A stretch of DNA of 64,000 bases from Amblyomma americanum (lineage: Eukaryota > Arthropoda > Arachnida > Ixodida > Ixodidae). The notes under the pieces were generated by a model. The model worked only from the letters and a program-made list of their open reading frames with translations. It was not told where the DNA came from and ran no database searches. Numbering within the stretch: the stretch's first letter is position 1; each line of letters opens with the position of its first letter. Positions 1 through 12,076 of the stretch are shown here, in pieces. Location: positions 46,392,520 to 46,456,519 of the forward strand of contig NC_135505.1 of assembly GCF_052857255.1 (NCBI RefSeq). The letters are read 5' to 3'. A program made the translations under genes and the position numbers.

Positions 1-157
1 ACATCCACCGTCTAGCGGCAAGCATCCCGCAGCAAATCTGTATTGAGTGGGTCCCACGGGACCTCCTGAGCGCACAAACCTTTGCAGATCCTGCGACCCG
101 CCTTTTGACCCCAACCTCGCCTTTGCCTCGAGTCCTCACTATGGATGACACCATCCG
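1..157 (+). mobile_element. LINE A copy 1, upstream fragment (end of RNase H region)
   Basis: This stretch aligns by eye with 43045-43215, part of the longer LINE A copy at 41797-43694. They share the block meaning 'IEWVPRDLL' and the following 'ATR' region. It is the non-catalytic end of the RNase H region of a non-LTR retrotransposon. The element is cut by the window edge on the left and by another LINE fragment near 158 on the right; the family resumes near 690. Frames are broken and it cannot encode a working protein. The boundary at 157 is approximate. Confidence 0.6.
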
Positions 158-690
158 GAAACGAGGCTGCCAACGCTTTAGCCCGAGGTTCTCTCAACCG
201 GGCACCGGCGGCCTCCGATCTGGGGTTCTCACGGGAGCGCATGCATTCCTACAGTGAACTGACGCAGGCCTGCAAAGCCGAGCGTCGGCTGTACCCCCCA
301 CCCCATCCCTCTCTCGACAATTATCAGACACTTGGAGGCGGCTCCACACACATCTTACTCTCCCCTTATATACCCTCGCGCTATCAAATCCACACAAACC
401 CCTCCTGTACCCTTTGCCACCACCCCAAAGCCACTCTCGATCATATCCTTTTTCTCTGCCCGGCGGATCCTCCCCCGCGAGCCTGGAGCACCTTACCACT
501 TGGGGGGCTTGGGAGACCCTACTGCGCTCCGAGGACCCGGCGAAACAAGCAATCGCCACAGGCCGGGCTGCCAGTGTCATGAGCCTCCGGGACATGAACG
601 TTTGAGTGCAGTGGGGCCGTGCGGGGTCCAAGGATCTGTGCGTCCTAAACTCCCCTGTAAGTAATAAAGTTTACACCAAGACTCTCTTTT
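158..690 (+). mobile_element. 5'-truncated LINE B fragment: RNase H end plus CCHC zinc finger, inserted in LINE A
   Basis: The open frame reads GNEAANALARG, the conserved end of a LINE RNase H domain, then a YPPPH motif and a zinc-finger-like C-x2-C-x8-H-x4-C (CTLCHHPKATLDHILFLC). These are typical of the C-terminus of ORF2 in RNase H-bearing LINEs (I/R1-like groups). A polyadenylation signal AATAAA near 663 followed by a short tail marks the 3' end. Everything upstream of the RNase H end is missing, so this is a dead 5'-truncated copy. It interrupts LINE A, whose sequence matches 43045-43215 before it and 43220 onward after it. I could not define a TSD. Confidence 0.65.
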
Positions 691-1466
691 TAACGCGAAA
701 GAAACACCTCCGGTGCCGCCCACGTGCTCTAATTCCTCAGTATGCGGCAAACTTCCCCGCGGTCTTACACATGGAGATGGGGTTGAGCTTCGGAGGATCC
801 GTGTCGGGGATACCCTAACTCCACCCGCGACACCCAAGTGGCCGCCATTTCAAGAATTATATCTCCGCCGCCCCCGCCGCGGTGGCTCAGTGGTTAGAGC
901 GCTCGACTACTGATCCGGAGTTCCCGGGTTCGAACCCGACCGCGGCGGCTGCGTTTTTATGGAGGAAAAACGCTAAGCGCCCTTGTGCTGTGCGATGTCA
1001 GGGCACGTTAAAGATCCCCAGGTGGTCGAAATTATTCCGTAGCCCTCCACTACGGCACCTCTTCTTCCTTTCTTCTTTAACTCCCTCCTTTATCCCTTCC
1101 CTTAAAGCGCTGTTCAGGTGTCCAACGGTATATGAGACAGATACTGCGCCATTTCCTTTCCCCCCAAAACCAATTAAAAAATATCTTTGCCGCGTGTGTC
1201 CAGTCTGCAAGATCAGAGATAGGCGCATATTCACCACCTTCTTTAGGTTTGCCCGGCCCTAAACCCGACGAAATTCAGCCCCTGGCGGCAGTGGGTCTCT
1301 CACCGAACAATCGAAATCATATATCGCTTGGACACAGGGAACACATCATCGTTGTCTGCTTGATTTTAATACAACGGCCAACCTTCTTTCATTTGTTTAA
1401 GCATCCTCGTCCCCCCTCATTACATACCCTTCTATGCCCTGAGGCAATCAACGTCGCTTAAAAAAA
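690..1466 (+). mobile_element. LINE A copy 1, 3' end, interrupted by a SINE
   Basis: This resumes LINE A and parallels 43220-43694: a short C-terminal coding block, the finger start CPVC, and a 3' UTR ending in an A run after 'cgtcgctta' at about 1460. The SINE at 871-1180 lies inside the finger region, just before CPVC. Joining 690-870 to 1193-1466 restores alignment to the other copy, which supports the SINE boundaries. The reading frame is broken. Confidence 0.7.
871..1180 (+). mobile_element. tRNA-derived SINE, Ruka-like, copy 1
   Basis: The head carries box A-like GTGGCTCAGTGGTTAG and box B GGTTCGAACCC, the internal Pol III promoter of a tRNA. A body of roughly 230 bp shared with the other copies follows, ending in an A/T-rich tail. 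Imperfect 12-bp direct repeats, atatctccgccg (859-870) and atatctttgccg (1181-1192), flank it as a decayed TSD. It does not encode protein; mobilisation would need a LINE reverse transcriptase in trans. Family naming rests on recall of Ruka from ixodid ticks. Confidence 0.85.
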
Positions 1467-1865
1467 TGGCTGTTGTTTGGCTCTGGTTAATCCTGGAGTG
1501 ACGCGATAGCTAGAGCTGGCCTAGTGGAACTCGCACAGTCGAACTGCAAATACCGTCTTTCGTCGCTGGGTTTTGCTGGGCGTCCCTTCTTCATCTTCGT
1601 CTCTGGACGTGGCTTAACACCCTCATCTCCCCCTCTGCACTAATCCCCAATCCCTTCCTCACCAGCTGCGTGTTCTGACGTCACTCCGCGCACGCGCACA
1701 ACTGACGAGGCGGGCAACGTCTTTTCCGCAAATGGCGCAGCGGTGAGGCACGTGGCGCGCACTCCAGCAGCGGGCTACATGTCACTCCGCGCATGCGCAC
1801 AGCTGGTGGAGCGGTGGTGCCACGGCTGTGCGTGCGGCCACGCTGACCTCGCGAAATGGCTGGCG
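1467..1865. repeat. GC-rich, CpG-rich repeat unit, no coding
   Basis: There is no gene here. The part around 1545-1670 resembles 2217-2330 on the same strand: both contain a 'gtctttcgtcgctgg'-like stretch, 'cttcttcatct' and 'ctccccctct'. 1672-1800 has two imperfect copies of a block containing 'tcactccgcgcatgcgcac'. The SINE at 1880-2200 therefore sits between or inside diverged copies of an older repeat. Confidence 0.45.
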
Positions 1866-1879
1866 TAGTGTAGCTATCG

Positions 1880-2200
1880 GCCCCGCCGCGGTGGCTCAGT
1901 GGTTAGGGCGCTCGACTACTGATACGGAGTTCCCGGGTTGGAACCCGACCGCGGCGGCTGCGTTTTTATGGAGGAAAAACGCTAAGGCGCCCGTGTGCTG
2001 TGCGATGTCAGTGCACGTTAAAGATCCCTAGGTGGTCGAAATTATTCCGGAGCCCTCCACTACGGCACCTATTCTTCCTTTCTTCTTTCACTCCTTCCTT
2101 TATCCCTTCCCTTAGGGCGCGGTTCAGGTGTCCAAAGATATATGACACAGATACTGCGCCATTTCCTTTTCCTTCCCCCCAAAACTATTATTATTATTAT
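1880..2200 (+). mobile_element. tRNA-derived SINE, Ruka-like, copy 2 (perfect 14-bp TSD)
   Basis: This is a full-length copy with box A, box B (GGTTGGAACCC, one change from consensus) and the complete body, ending in an (ATT)n tail. It is flanked by perfect 14-bp direct repeats tagtgtagctatcg at 1866-1879 and 2201-2214, which fix both ends exactly. This copy and copy 1 together define the element's limits. The ATT tail recurs in other copies here and is a clue to the partner LINE. Confidence 0.92.
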
Positions 2201-2214
2201 TAGTGTAGCTATCG

Positions 2215-2634
2215 CTACAAATTTGCTAAGTCTTTTGCCGCTCCGTTTCGCTAGGCGTTCCTTCTTCATCTCCGTCCTTGAACGTGATTCACTCTCTCCC
2301 CCTCTACACTTCCCGTTTCCCCTCTCGGTTTCGCTGGCGCGCCGCGCCGCCGGCAGCTGCTCCCCACCACGTGGTCAACCATGAGACCACGAGGCGGAGC
2401 CGCCTTGCTCAAGGCTCGAAATGCTAGCCCAGAGCAGCTAGCGCTACAATATAGTTTTTGCGGCAGGGCTTTCCCAGGCTTGACAGACTCCAGAAAACTG
2501 GTAAATCATTTTAGCTAGTAAGGTGGCTTACTAATTTCCAATAATTACCTTTTAACTGTTAGAGTTCTGCGCCTGGTGGCAATTAGAAATTGTAGCCGGA
2601 CGCTTGTAACCACCATATCAGTTTTTAGAAAAAT
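2215..2634. repeat. Continuation of GC-rich repeat, then unassigned sequence
   Basis: 2217-2330 resembles 1545-1670. The rest, to 2634, is AT-rich with no supported gene. A palindromic 'gtggtcaaccatgagaccac' lies near 2370-2390. Confidence 0.35.
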
Positions 2635-2934
2635 TTGATTTTCGGGCAAAAGAGATAACGCAGTATCTTTCTCACATCTCGGTGGACACACGAACCACGT
2701 TAGCGTAGGAATAAACGCAGTCTGAGAGGAGACGGGAAGAAAGAGGTGCCGTAGTGGAGGGCTAAGGAATAATACCGACCACCTGGGAATCTTTAACTGA
2801 GAATGACATCGCACAGCACACGGGCGCGTTTTGCGTTTCGCCTCCATCGAAACGCGGCCGTCGCGGTCGCGTTCAAACTCGTGCACTCCGACTCAGTAGC
2901 CGAGCGCCCTTACCAACGAGATACCGCGGCGGGT
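2635..2934 (-). mobile_element. Diverged tRNA-derived SINE, Ruka-like, minus strand
   Basis: Read on the minus strand it starts with CCCGCCGCGG and continues with a tRNA-like head in which box A has changed (GTATCTCGTTGGTAAGGGCG). The usual body follows (gtgctgtgcgatgtc, then the 'ctccactacggcacctctt' block). The head differs more from the others than the body does, suggesting an older copy or a subfamily with a different tRNA-like head. No clear TSD. Confidence 0.7.
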
Positions 2935-3885
2935 TTTATCAGAATTTCAAAAACGTGATAACCCTCGGCGCTATGGGCCAACAAATTTATTCTTTGTCGT
3001 GTAAAACCCTCACCCGAGGGCAAATGAGGTACCTGTAATAACGAAAAATACATGCTGTGTTCAAGAGCATGCAAGCAAAACAACCTCTCCTGTGCACTCA
3101 ACTGGTCGAAATATCAATATTTGTCGAGTCAAATCACGAGTGGCTATCGCGTTCTCAAAATTGTAAAAACTATTTCGGCGGTTTCTGATGACAGGCTACA
3201 AATTTCTAAATGCAGCCGGGCGCCTAGATTTATTAGTAAAAAATGTAATTATTGAAAATTAGCTAACCTTAATAATGAAAATGGTTCACTCGTTTTCTGG
3301 TGTCTGCCGAGCCTGGCGCAAGAGCCATATTTTTACTGCAAAAAAAAATGATTTTTGAAAATTACTTATTCTTCTCTAACACCCTGTGTATTAGCCAGTA
3401 TAGCTGCCATTGAAGTGGTACTCCAAATTAACTACCGTTTGCATAAACTTGAGGGGCCATTGATCTGACGCAGAATTTTCGAAGTGGTGTCCAATGAATT
3501 GGCATGCTCCTGAGGGTAAAAATATTCATTGACGTGAAGCCCAAAATATGTGCGCGATTCGCACCGACGACCTTTCGGCCCCAAAACCGTGCATGCCGAG
3601 AACCTCCAGACAGCCATTACGATCAAATTGTTAGCCGCAAAGTGTTTTGTATGGTGTCAAACGATTTGTCTTGTTGTGATGCGCACATTTGTAATGTTTA
3701 ATGACTGATATAACTATTAAGTATACCTCACATAGCGAAGGTGACTGTAAATCACATAGCGGTGCAAAATTCAAGGGGTAGATGGCGCTGCTTGTGTCTT
3801 CGAAGGGATGAATCTGCAAAAAAATTGGTTTAGGCTACGAGAGACGCCGTAGTGAAATGCTCTGGAAATTTCTGGCAGCCGGAGT
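2935..3885. other. No recognisable feature
   Basis: AT-rich intergenic sequence. Short open frames exist but none shows a known domain or a match elsewhere in the window. Confidence 0.5.
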
Positions 3886-3975
3886 TCTTAAACGTGCACT
3901 GCCATCGCACAGTGCACGAGCCTCTAGAATTTCGCCTCCATCGAAATTCGACCGCCGCGGCCGGAATCGATGCAC
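3886..3975 (-). mobile_element. SINE body fragment, minus strand
   Basis: A short minus-strand remnant of the SINE body: gtgctgtgcgatg-type sequence preceded by a 'cgatggaggcgaaat' block. The tRNA head and 3' half are absent. Confidence 0.5.
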
Positions 3976-4509
3976 GAAAGAAACGTCCGCGGATATTTGT
4001 ATTAAGCCTTAATGGCTCATGCACGCGACCTTTTTCGTCCGTCCGTTACGTACTTTAACTCGATAAGAAAATCTTCTTGTTCACTGGGATTGACCATCAT
4101 CCTACAGTACCGCAGCTGAGCGTGCTAGCGACTACGCTACTTTTTTTCCCTATTGAACTACATCGCTATTTTCTGCCATAACATATGTATTTATCTTTGT
4201 CTAGGACGCTGAAGAGTGTTCGTGGAAAGGCGTGGAATGAGACGGATGGCTCCCAAATGTCCTGGAGTGTATCCAGAATTTAAGATTCACAAACAAGTGT
4301 GTATTTAATCAACATCCTAACCACACATTAGTGTCAAAAACAGCAACACCGCGTTAAAGGCTTTCGCATAACCGCACTTTAGGTCAACAAAGTGCACTAC
4401 TGAATTTGTTGGTGTTCTCCACGTTCTCCGATGATTTGTTCTTCTCCCATGTAAACACTTCAAGCTGCCGTAGCTAACGCTCTTAAGTCGAACGCTGAGG
4501 CAGTGTTGG
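3976..4509. other. No recognisable feature
   Basis: Nothing assignable. The stretch ends at a GGAA microsatellite that forms the tail of the next element. Confidence 0.5.
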
Positions 4510-5204
4510 CGGAAGGAAGGAAGGAAAACGTTTATTGAGCTCTATAGAGTAGGTGAGCAATTTGGCGGAGTCAGGTGTGTCGTCCGTCTTCATAGCAATG
4601 GTCGTCTGCCCCTAGTCCAGGGATCAGCTGGATGCCGCTGCCAGCTGTGCTCGCCGGATTAGCCCAAGTTGGACGTCCTGAAGGTCGCTGGCGAGCATTC
4701 CTTCCCATTGCTCCGCACTCGGGTTTGGTATTTTTGGTGCCACCTCTATTTTATGGCAGGCCCACTTTATGTGATAGAGCGTGGGTGTTTCATGGCACCA
4801 AGGGCATTTGTCTGTGTATTGTGTGGGTTGTATTTTGTTGAGTGTATTTAGATTCGGGTATGAGCCCGTCTGTAGCAGCCTCCAGGCGACGGCGTCTTCC
4901 CTGGAGATAGATTTATGTGGTGGGGGGTACCGTTTCCTGCAGCCCTTGTAGTGGTTTAGGATTGCCGAGTAATCTCTAGGGACAGGTTCAGCTTCCTCGA
5001 GGTCGCTTGTGGAGGGAGCTCGGTAGAAAGTGTACCCTCGAGCTACCCTGTCGACCGCTTAGTTGCCTTCCACTCCCGCGTGTCCCGGCGTCCATACTAT
5101 CGTATGTTTTATTGGTTATTCTGTGCTTTGTTTGGGTCGGTCCGCAGAGCGGAGTATGCGGAGCGCTCCGTGACCTTTTCGGCCTAAAATGAAGTTTAAT
5201 TATG
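4510..5204 (-). pseudogene. LINE ORF2 C-terminus remnant (RNase H end plus CCHC finger), minus strand
   Basis: The minus strand reads TIVWTPGHAGVEGN, the His/Asn block near the end of a LINE RNase H domain. An in-frame TAA follows, then AVDRVARG and a RYPPPH motif. A finger C-x2-C-x7-H-x4-C (CPWCHETPTLYHIKWAC) and a QLGLIRRAQ tail complete the ORF. On the minus strand a polyadenylation signal AATAAA and a TTCC-repeat tail follow the stop, giving the 3' end near 4510. The copy is 5' truncated and the in-frame stop shows it is dead. Its upstream limit coincides with the start of the IR1 left arm, so that arm may have cut it. Confidence 0.75.
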
Positions 5205-6925
5205 GACGATAGTCGCTTCAGTAACTAAATTACAGTTGAAATACTTCTTTTCATGTCTCCTTCACTGCTTATGATTTTACCACGGAACAAATCAGACTTG
5301 GGTAAAATTGTGAGGTGTGTGGGTTGCAAAAGCACTGAGATCGTCCTGTTGCTATTCGTGGTGACATTTAATGCGAATTTTTTCATTGCACAAGCGGCTA
5401 CCAACTTTTCTGGACAAAGTTGCTCTTAGTGGTTTATTGTTAAAAATAATAAAAATCGCAATTTTATTGAAGATGGCCGCGGCAGCCACGCGAACCGCAT
5501 GTGCTCTTTCTGTACATAAAAATGGCAGCGCAACTGAATTGTCATGGCGTCAGGAGTTTGAAAGCGAAAATTCCACCTACTATGGTTTCCGAAAACGTCT
5601 CGTTATGAGCTCTGCTTTTTACGTTCTTTTATATGTTTTATATATTATATACTTTTGTGTATTACATATTTTATATATGTATTTATATAGCACCCCTTTC
5701 GTTTTTCTGAGCGAAATATGCGACTTTTAGAAGCGTTGCGCAGGAGGTTCTACTAGGTGTGCCGCATGCCGAGGCGTATATAATTGGGGGAATAACGACG
5801 GTTAGGGCGCGCTTTACGCGTGCGAAACCGGTTCAGAAGCAAAGCTGGATGATTTTGCCAGCCATGCTATGAACGTTTGACACCACGTTATTTACACCAC
5901 AGAGATGTCAATTCAGGAGTAGGGGGCTCGGAACTCCGCAAGCTCCTTTTTCTGCAGATAAGATGCACCCATGCATACCCACGTACAGTGGACAGCACCT
6001 GCACTGATACGCGAACATTCTGGCAGAGATACGCCTGGTCGCGAGGAGAATTGGGGAAAAAAAGCGAGACTCGACCAAAGATTCTGTAGCGAACCGAAAT
6101 TTTGATGCCGATCCGTCACAGTCTTTTTTCACTAGCTTGGAGCCAGAGGCGAACGTTGGCTGCTACCGGTTCTCATGACGTCGCAGTTGCAGTGCAGCAG
6201 AGGCTGAGCAGGAAAAGGAAGTAGACGGTTATTTGTCCTCTTGATGTGGGTTGTTGCACTACCATACATAGCTGTCTGCGAGTACAGCCTGAAATCGCAG
6301 GTGATTGGCAAGTGCCTCAGTGAAAAAAGGTTTATCGCTAAGTCATGACAATCAGTCTACGCCATTAGCCCTGTTTACATCAACCTGATAGCGTCGGGTC
6401 GATTCGGGGGTCTGGATGAGCATGGTCAATCCAACTCATCAAGTGCGTGTTTACATGAACTCGATTTTAGCGATTCGAGACCGGTTCAGCTGTGGCGACA
6501 CAAAGCGTCGTGCAAGCAGTAGCAGCCTGCAAGATTGAGGCACGCCATCTCTGTATCGGAGGCGTGACAGCGCACGTGGAAAGCAAGTTCGCATTAATCC
6601 TCTCCCATCACAATATCCATACTTTTCGACCAAACAGCGTTTACAAGCACATCGGTTCAGGGTCGAGTTTAGTCACCTACCCCTTGCGGCTGAATTGACT
6701 GGTCCCGACCCGTCGACTCCCGGCTCGGCGTGCGTACCAGTACCGTTTTTCGAAGAACCAGGCGTGTGGCTTCATGCAAGCGCCGCTATCGGTTCGAGGC
6801 CTTCCTATGAGGAATATTTGCAGCTTCATTCTTTGCTTGTATCGACACCTGGGTCACTGCACCACTGCGCTGGGCGAAGAACAATGCTGTTCTCCCAGAC
6901 TGTCCAGAATAAAGAGCGCCATTCC
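5205..6925 (+). repeat. IR1 left arm (large inverted repeat)
   Basis: Nearly the whole stretch is repeated in reverse complement at 15401-17294. In sampled blocks (for example 5877-6140 against 16170-16438) about 97 percent of bases agree by eye. It has an AT-rich core (5630-5690, TATA-rich) and no coding sequence with a known domain; open frames conserved in both arms are not evidence of a gene because the DNA itself is conserved. The outer boundary is near 5205, the inner near 6925. I could not identify an element family. Confidence 0.85.
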
Positions 6926-7067
6926 TGCTACCCGGCTACCCAGCCAGCTACCCAGGCTGCGGGGTGGCAGCTAAGTATCTGGCGGTGTTGCCCTAGCTTG
7001 CTAAACTTCTTTTTGTCTGTGCCTGCTTGCTCCTGTTCTAGGGTCATTGGGCGCGGGCGAGAGCTTA

Positions 7068-8388
7068 ATGTCTACTTCTTCTTCCGGCCAGGGGTTTTCT
7101 CCTTGGTCGGCATCTCTTCCCCAAGACCAGCTTCCAACTGATCTCTTTTTTCGCAGTGGAGTTTCGAGCATTCCGGTTGCTTTAGTGCCTTCCGATGGAG
7201 GCGCTGTCCGTCTGAACAACCCCTAGACAGTACAGGCTGCTATTCAATCCACATCGAATCACTTCATGCGCATTACTGATGTCCGGAAGTTCGGCAGGGG
7301 TGGTATTTTGTGCAGGTCACTGGATAAAGACTGTATTGAAGACCTGCTGAAGCGTACGACCTTCGCCAACCACCCGGTGAGCGCATTCATTCCGCCTCAT
7401 CTAGCAGGTTCCAAGGGCTTGGTCCGAGGGGTCGACTCTCGATTGAGCCCTATGGAAACGCTTGAGAACTCTCGCCTGCGGGAGTGATTGCTGTTCATCG
7501 ATGCAGCAGGATGGTTGACTGAGTAAAAATTCCTACGTAGTACGTCACTGCCACATTTGCAGGAATAATTTGCCCGTCAGAGATTAAGGTGTGGCCATTA
7601 GTTTTTCTAGAAGATGCCTTTAACTCTCGGCCCCTTCAGTGTCCATACTACTGGCGATTTGGCCACAGCGGCAAAGCCTGCAAATTGGCTTTACGCTGTT
7701 GTGCATGTGGGGAACGTCATTGCAGAGGGGAATGTCCCGAACAGCAAGAGAAATGTTGTTTGTGTAGTGCTCACCCTGCTGATTCTCCTGGCAGTCCTGC
7801 TGAGCACAAGAAGTTCAGGTGCTGGAGCTCATAGACAAGCGCGGATGCACGCGGAGAGAGTCTTTTGCAGCAGTCAAAGAGAGCGCCTCAGGCTACTCTA
7901 TTGTGGCCGCCAAATGCCCACCCATAATAGATGCCAGTTGGTCCCAGGCTATTACAGCGGCAGTTCAGAAAGCTGTGGCAAATGCAATGTATCGCATTAT
8001 TGAAACCGTATCCACGTGCATTTCGCAGGTCATAGCTGCTCAGATGACCAATCTTCTGCAGGTCCCCACCGCTCCGCTCTTGCCTTCTTTGGCTTCGGAA
8101 GCTGCTCCTCCTTCTGTGGTAACCACTTCCGCTCCACAGGGCCAAAAACAGTATAAGCAACAAAAGATCTCTCAGGAGTCTCCTCCGAACAGCGTTATGG
8201 ACGCATCCTCTATGGACTCTGTAGATATGGAGTATGTTCTCCGCGCCCAGAAACGAAGTGGGCCTCCTCTGAATATTGCAGGTCCATATTGCCCCCAGTC
8301 AAAGACAAAGAAAAGTTATGCAAGTCAAAATCCTAAGAACGGGATTCTAAAAAAGGCAGTCGCGGCTGTGGCACTCCCGCCAAGATAG
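7068..8388 (+). pseudogene. LINE ORF1 (nucleic-acid-binding, gag-like), broken
   Basis: An ATG at 7068 opens a frame (MSTSSSGQGFSP) that is in phase with the block starting MRITDVRKFGRGG; a TAG falls between them near 7227. Three clustered cysteine/histidine knuckles follow at about 7630-7810 (around GHSGKACK, CCACGERHCRGEC and CCLCSAH), although the first has lost a cysteine. After a frame change a Ser/Pro/Gln-rich tail ends at 8388 (VALPPR). In I-type LINEs this protein binds element RNA in the cytoplasmic particle. At least one nonsense codon and frame changes make it a pseudogene. Confidence 0.75.
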
Positions 8389-8389
8389 G

Positions 8390-11300
8390 GTTCTTAAATG
8401 TACTCCAGTGGAATTGCCGATCTATATTCTCAGCTTCAACAAATTTAAGTTGCCTATGCACTCAGCTTCTACCAGATTTACCAGTTACTTTACAGGAAAC
8501 GTGCCTTAATACAAATTTCAATTATCATCACAAGAATTGCCGTCCGTTCCGGCTTGACCGGTCATCAGGTGGGGGAGGGCTGTTTGTGCTCATCTCTACT
8601 AAGTTTTGCCACAGGCCACGCATTTCTTTCCAATATGCGGACAATGAATGTGAAATTCTTGCGGCTGACCTCAGTGTCCCAGGTCAACATCCCTTTACGG
8701 TAGCTAATGCATATTTCCCGTATGGTGTGCAAGACACTCGGCCCCTTGACTCACTCATGTCTAGTAGCCGATCTCAGGCTTTATTACTTGCAGACTTCAA
8801 TTCGCACCTTGAGACTTGGGGGTTTAAAACAGGCAGCTTTGGTTCTAGACTATTTGATTGGGCCTCTGACAACTTGATCTGCAACAATTCCGGATTGCCT
8901 ACGTTTGTTCAGGGTCAATGCCGCTCTGCTTTGAATTTAACTTTTTCCTCCCCCGGAGTCTCTGCTATGTCTTCGGCGCCTGTTAACTGTGCAACAAGCA
9001 GTGATCATCTACCGATTAGTTTCAAGTTTGCGTGTAAATTAACTCTTCCTGAGCGACACCAGCTCACGTTAATAAATTTCAGTTGCTTTAAAGACACGCT
9101 AAAATCAGCCCTCCAAATCCCTTCAGACCTTTGCGCTGCGACAAGTGCCGAAAGCAAGGCTACACATCTATGTTCAGTACTGGACCATGCAAGGTAAAGG
9201 TCTGAATTTTTGGCTAAGGGACCCAAGGGTGCATTCGCAAACGGAAACAATTGGTGGAATGCTGAGTGCACGCGTGCATATAGACGACGGAAAACAGCTT
9301 GGAAGAAACTTCTCATCAATCACTGCCCAAAAAATTGGTTGGATTATAAGTATGTTGCAGCAACATTTAAGCGCACTGTCGCCCGGGCAAAACAGGAGCA
9401 TAATACAAATCATTATGATTTCCTTTCGCAGTCAGGAAATAAACGAGCTTTCTTTAATTTCATGAGGCGCAACAAGGTGATTCTACCGGCTCTGAACATT
9501 GAATCGTTCGTTTAGTCCACTGCTGACATCGCAAAGGCCTTAGGGGATCTTGCGTGTGGCCTACAGCTTCGCTTTACATCTGCTCTACCTTCTCCTGCTA
9601 TATCCACATGCATCTCAAGTGATTTCACTGAGGTCTCTATGCCTGAGTAATCGCAAATTGTTCCGCGCTTATCCCCGGCGGGTACTGGCCGCGATAAGGT
9701 CACTTCATCTACGATCAAAATTTTGTTCAATGAATCTCCTGCAGACCTGTTGGCTCTAGTTAACCATTCCATTAAAGGTCCTTGGATACCTCACGAGTAA
9801 CGTCTTGCTGAAATACTTCCATTGCTTAAAAAGCAAGGGGAGGGCTTAACTTTAGACAACATACGCCCTATTTCATTAACATTAAACCTAGTGAAGTTGG
9901 TGTAAAGGGTCCTTCTCAGCCGTGTCATGGCATTCATTACGGAAAATGCTCTCTTGAATGCATGTCAAAATGTTTTCAGACCAGGTTGTTCAATTTGGTG
10001 TGCTCATACTGACCTAGAGAGTCGTATTAAATTAGCTCGCCAGAGAAAACAGTTTGCTGCGCTTGTCGCCTTGGATGTCAGTAAAGCATACGACAGCGTT
10101 GAGCACTCGACTCTGTTACTAAGATTAGAGGAACTGAACTTCTCAAGCTATTTTGTAGCCTGAATTTCTGTTTGTTTAGAAAATAGAGGATTTTATACCT
10201 GCCAAAATGGTGTTTTCTCAAGGAGATTTCAATAGACACGAGGTGTAGCCTAAGGATCAGTTCTCTTACTTGTTCTTTTCAACATTTTTCTAAGCCCAAT
10301 TCTATGCATTCAAAATGTGAAATCTTATGTGTACGCCGACGATATTGTTTTTTGCATCAGCAGGTGACACTCACACTTTTATTGAACCCTGCAAAATTTC
10401 CTCAATATTCTTGACAACTGGTTAGGATGAATTCTTCTGTCCCTCAATGTGAGGAAATGCGCGTTGTTAGTATTTCCAGTTTCTGTTCTTGTAGATATCT
10501 GCCTGGTATATAAAAATAACATAATTCCTCAAGTTCAGACGGTGAAGTATCTTGGAGTAATATGCGACTCCATACTCTGTCCTGGCGGCCACATGTTGAG
10601 CATGTTTCTGCAAAAGGAGTTCGGGCCATTGGCATCCGGCGCAGGCTTTGTAGTGCTAGGTCAGGCTTGAGAAGGCATAAAATTCTGATGATTTATAAAA
10701 TGTACGTCCGCCCAAACTTGGAGTTCGGGTGTGTTTTATTTTCAGGAGCTCTTGCCTATAAACTTCGCCCTCTTGTGTTCATGGAGCGTGAGGCGTTGCG
10801 CCTTTGTGTGGGGCTTCCAAAATATGTCGCCAATGCGGTTCTGCACCTTGAGGCGCGAATCCCATCGTTATCAGCTAGGTTTCTTCTTTTAACAGTTCAA
10901 ACATTTTTAAAATTAGGCGTCTCACCACTTTTTGCCTCCAGTATATTATTGCTTATTCAACGTTCCGCCTCTTTCAGTGCCGCCTGGTCTCGTTTTCATG
11001 CTCCGCAGATATGTTACGTGCAGTCCCTCCTTGATCCCATCAACATTCATTTCACAGATTTCCGCCAAATGCATACCAGCTCATCATCTGTCCAGATATA
11101 ATTCGACGACATTTTCTCATCGAATGTAAAGCTGTAGCCCTTCGCGCTTCTTCAGGGTCTGTTGCAGGACCACCTAATCTCCTTTCGCTCTCATGTTCTT
11201 ATTGATACCGATGCATCGCAGGATCTCGAAAAGGCAGGTGTGGGAATTTTTTCGCCTTCACTGGGTTGGTCTTTTTCTCTCCGTCTTCCTGGCTTCACTC

Positions 11301-12076
11301 CAATTTATATGGCTGAATTATTAGCAGTAATCTTAGCCTTACGAAAATTAGAAGCTACCGTTTTCCAGGTCGCGGTTATGACGGACTCTCTGTTCATTTC
11401 TCTTTAATATTCACCCACAGAGTCTCGGGCATTACGCCTCTTTTAGTTCCTGATCCCTCGCCATCTAAATTCGTTAAAGTTGCTTTGGGTACCAGGTCAC
11501 ATGGGCTTTCTCTTAAATGTGGTTGCAGATTCCTTAGCAAGAGCCTCTCTCTTTGGTCCAATTGTTGCTGTCCTGCCAACGTGTGCACATACAGCTGCGG
11601 TGAGGTTTCGCAGCTACACAACATTTCAGGAAGTTGCTGTCTCGGCTCTTACATCATCTCCCGAATATCAGCATCTTCTGCATCTTTGGAGTGGCAAAGA
11701 CTGGCGCTTGCGCAGACTAGAGGTCTCTTTCACGCGTTTGCGTTGCCGGGTTCCCCTTCTAAATTTCTACTTTCACATATCTGGCCTGGCGGCTTCCCCA
11801 TTGTGCCCGTCTTGTGCCATACCTGAGAGAATATATCACTTCCTGCTGTTCTGCCGCCGCTTCTCTCAGTTGAGGAGGCGTCTTTTGCAAATTCCTTTTC
11901 ATCAACTGGGTTTGCCTATGTCCTCCGCGGTTGTTCTTTCCATTGGCGCTACCTTTCTGTACTTTGCTTGGACGAAGCGACAAGAGTGTGCGCTCTGCTG
12001 TGCAAAATTTCCCTCAAGAAACGCAGCGACTACCTTTCTTATTTCTTTTTCCCGCTCTCAGTCAGTACGACATTGA
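8390..12076 (+). pseudogene. LINE ORF2 polyprotein remnant: endonuclease, reverse transcriptase, RNase H, finger
   Basis: Domains in order. The endonuclease spans about 8390-9060, with LQWNCRS, LQET, LLLADFNSH, a NLTFSS-type block and SSDHLPI, i.e. the Asn, Glu, Asp and Asp-His positions of AP-type LINE nucleases. A linker follows at 9210-9515. The reverse transcriptase spans about 9512-10670, with IRPISLTLN, ALDVSKAYDSVEH and the catalytic YADDI near 10330. RNase H lies at about 11190-11550 (DTDAS, AELLAVILAL, MTDS, WVPGHMG). The finger is CPSCAIPERIYHFLLFC, near 11800. The reading alternates among frames with many stops. It would have performed target-primed reverse transcription; it cannot now. 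Confidence 0.85.

Noticed and set aside
871..960. Possible functional tRNA gene from clear box A and box B
   Set aside because: It is the head of a dispersed SINE with shared body and TSD; no closed acceptor stem.
5371..5730. Open frame of 119 codons, also partly open in the other IR1 arm
   Set aside because: No domain; parallel opening follows from about 97 percent DNA identity; low-complexity AT-rich end.
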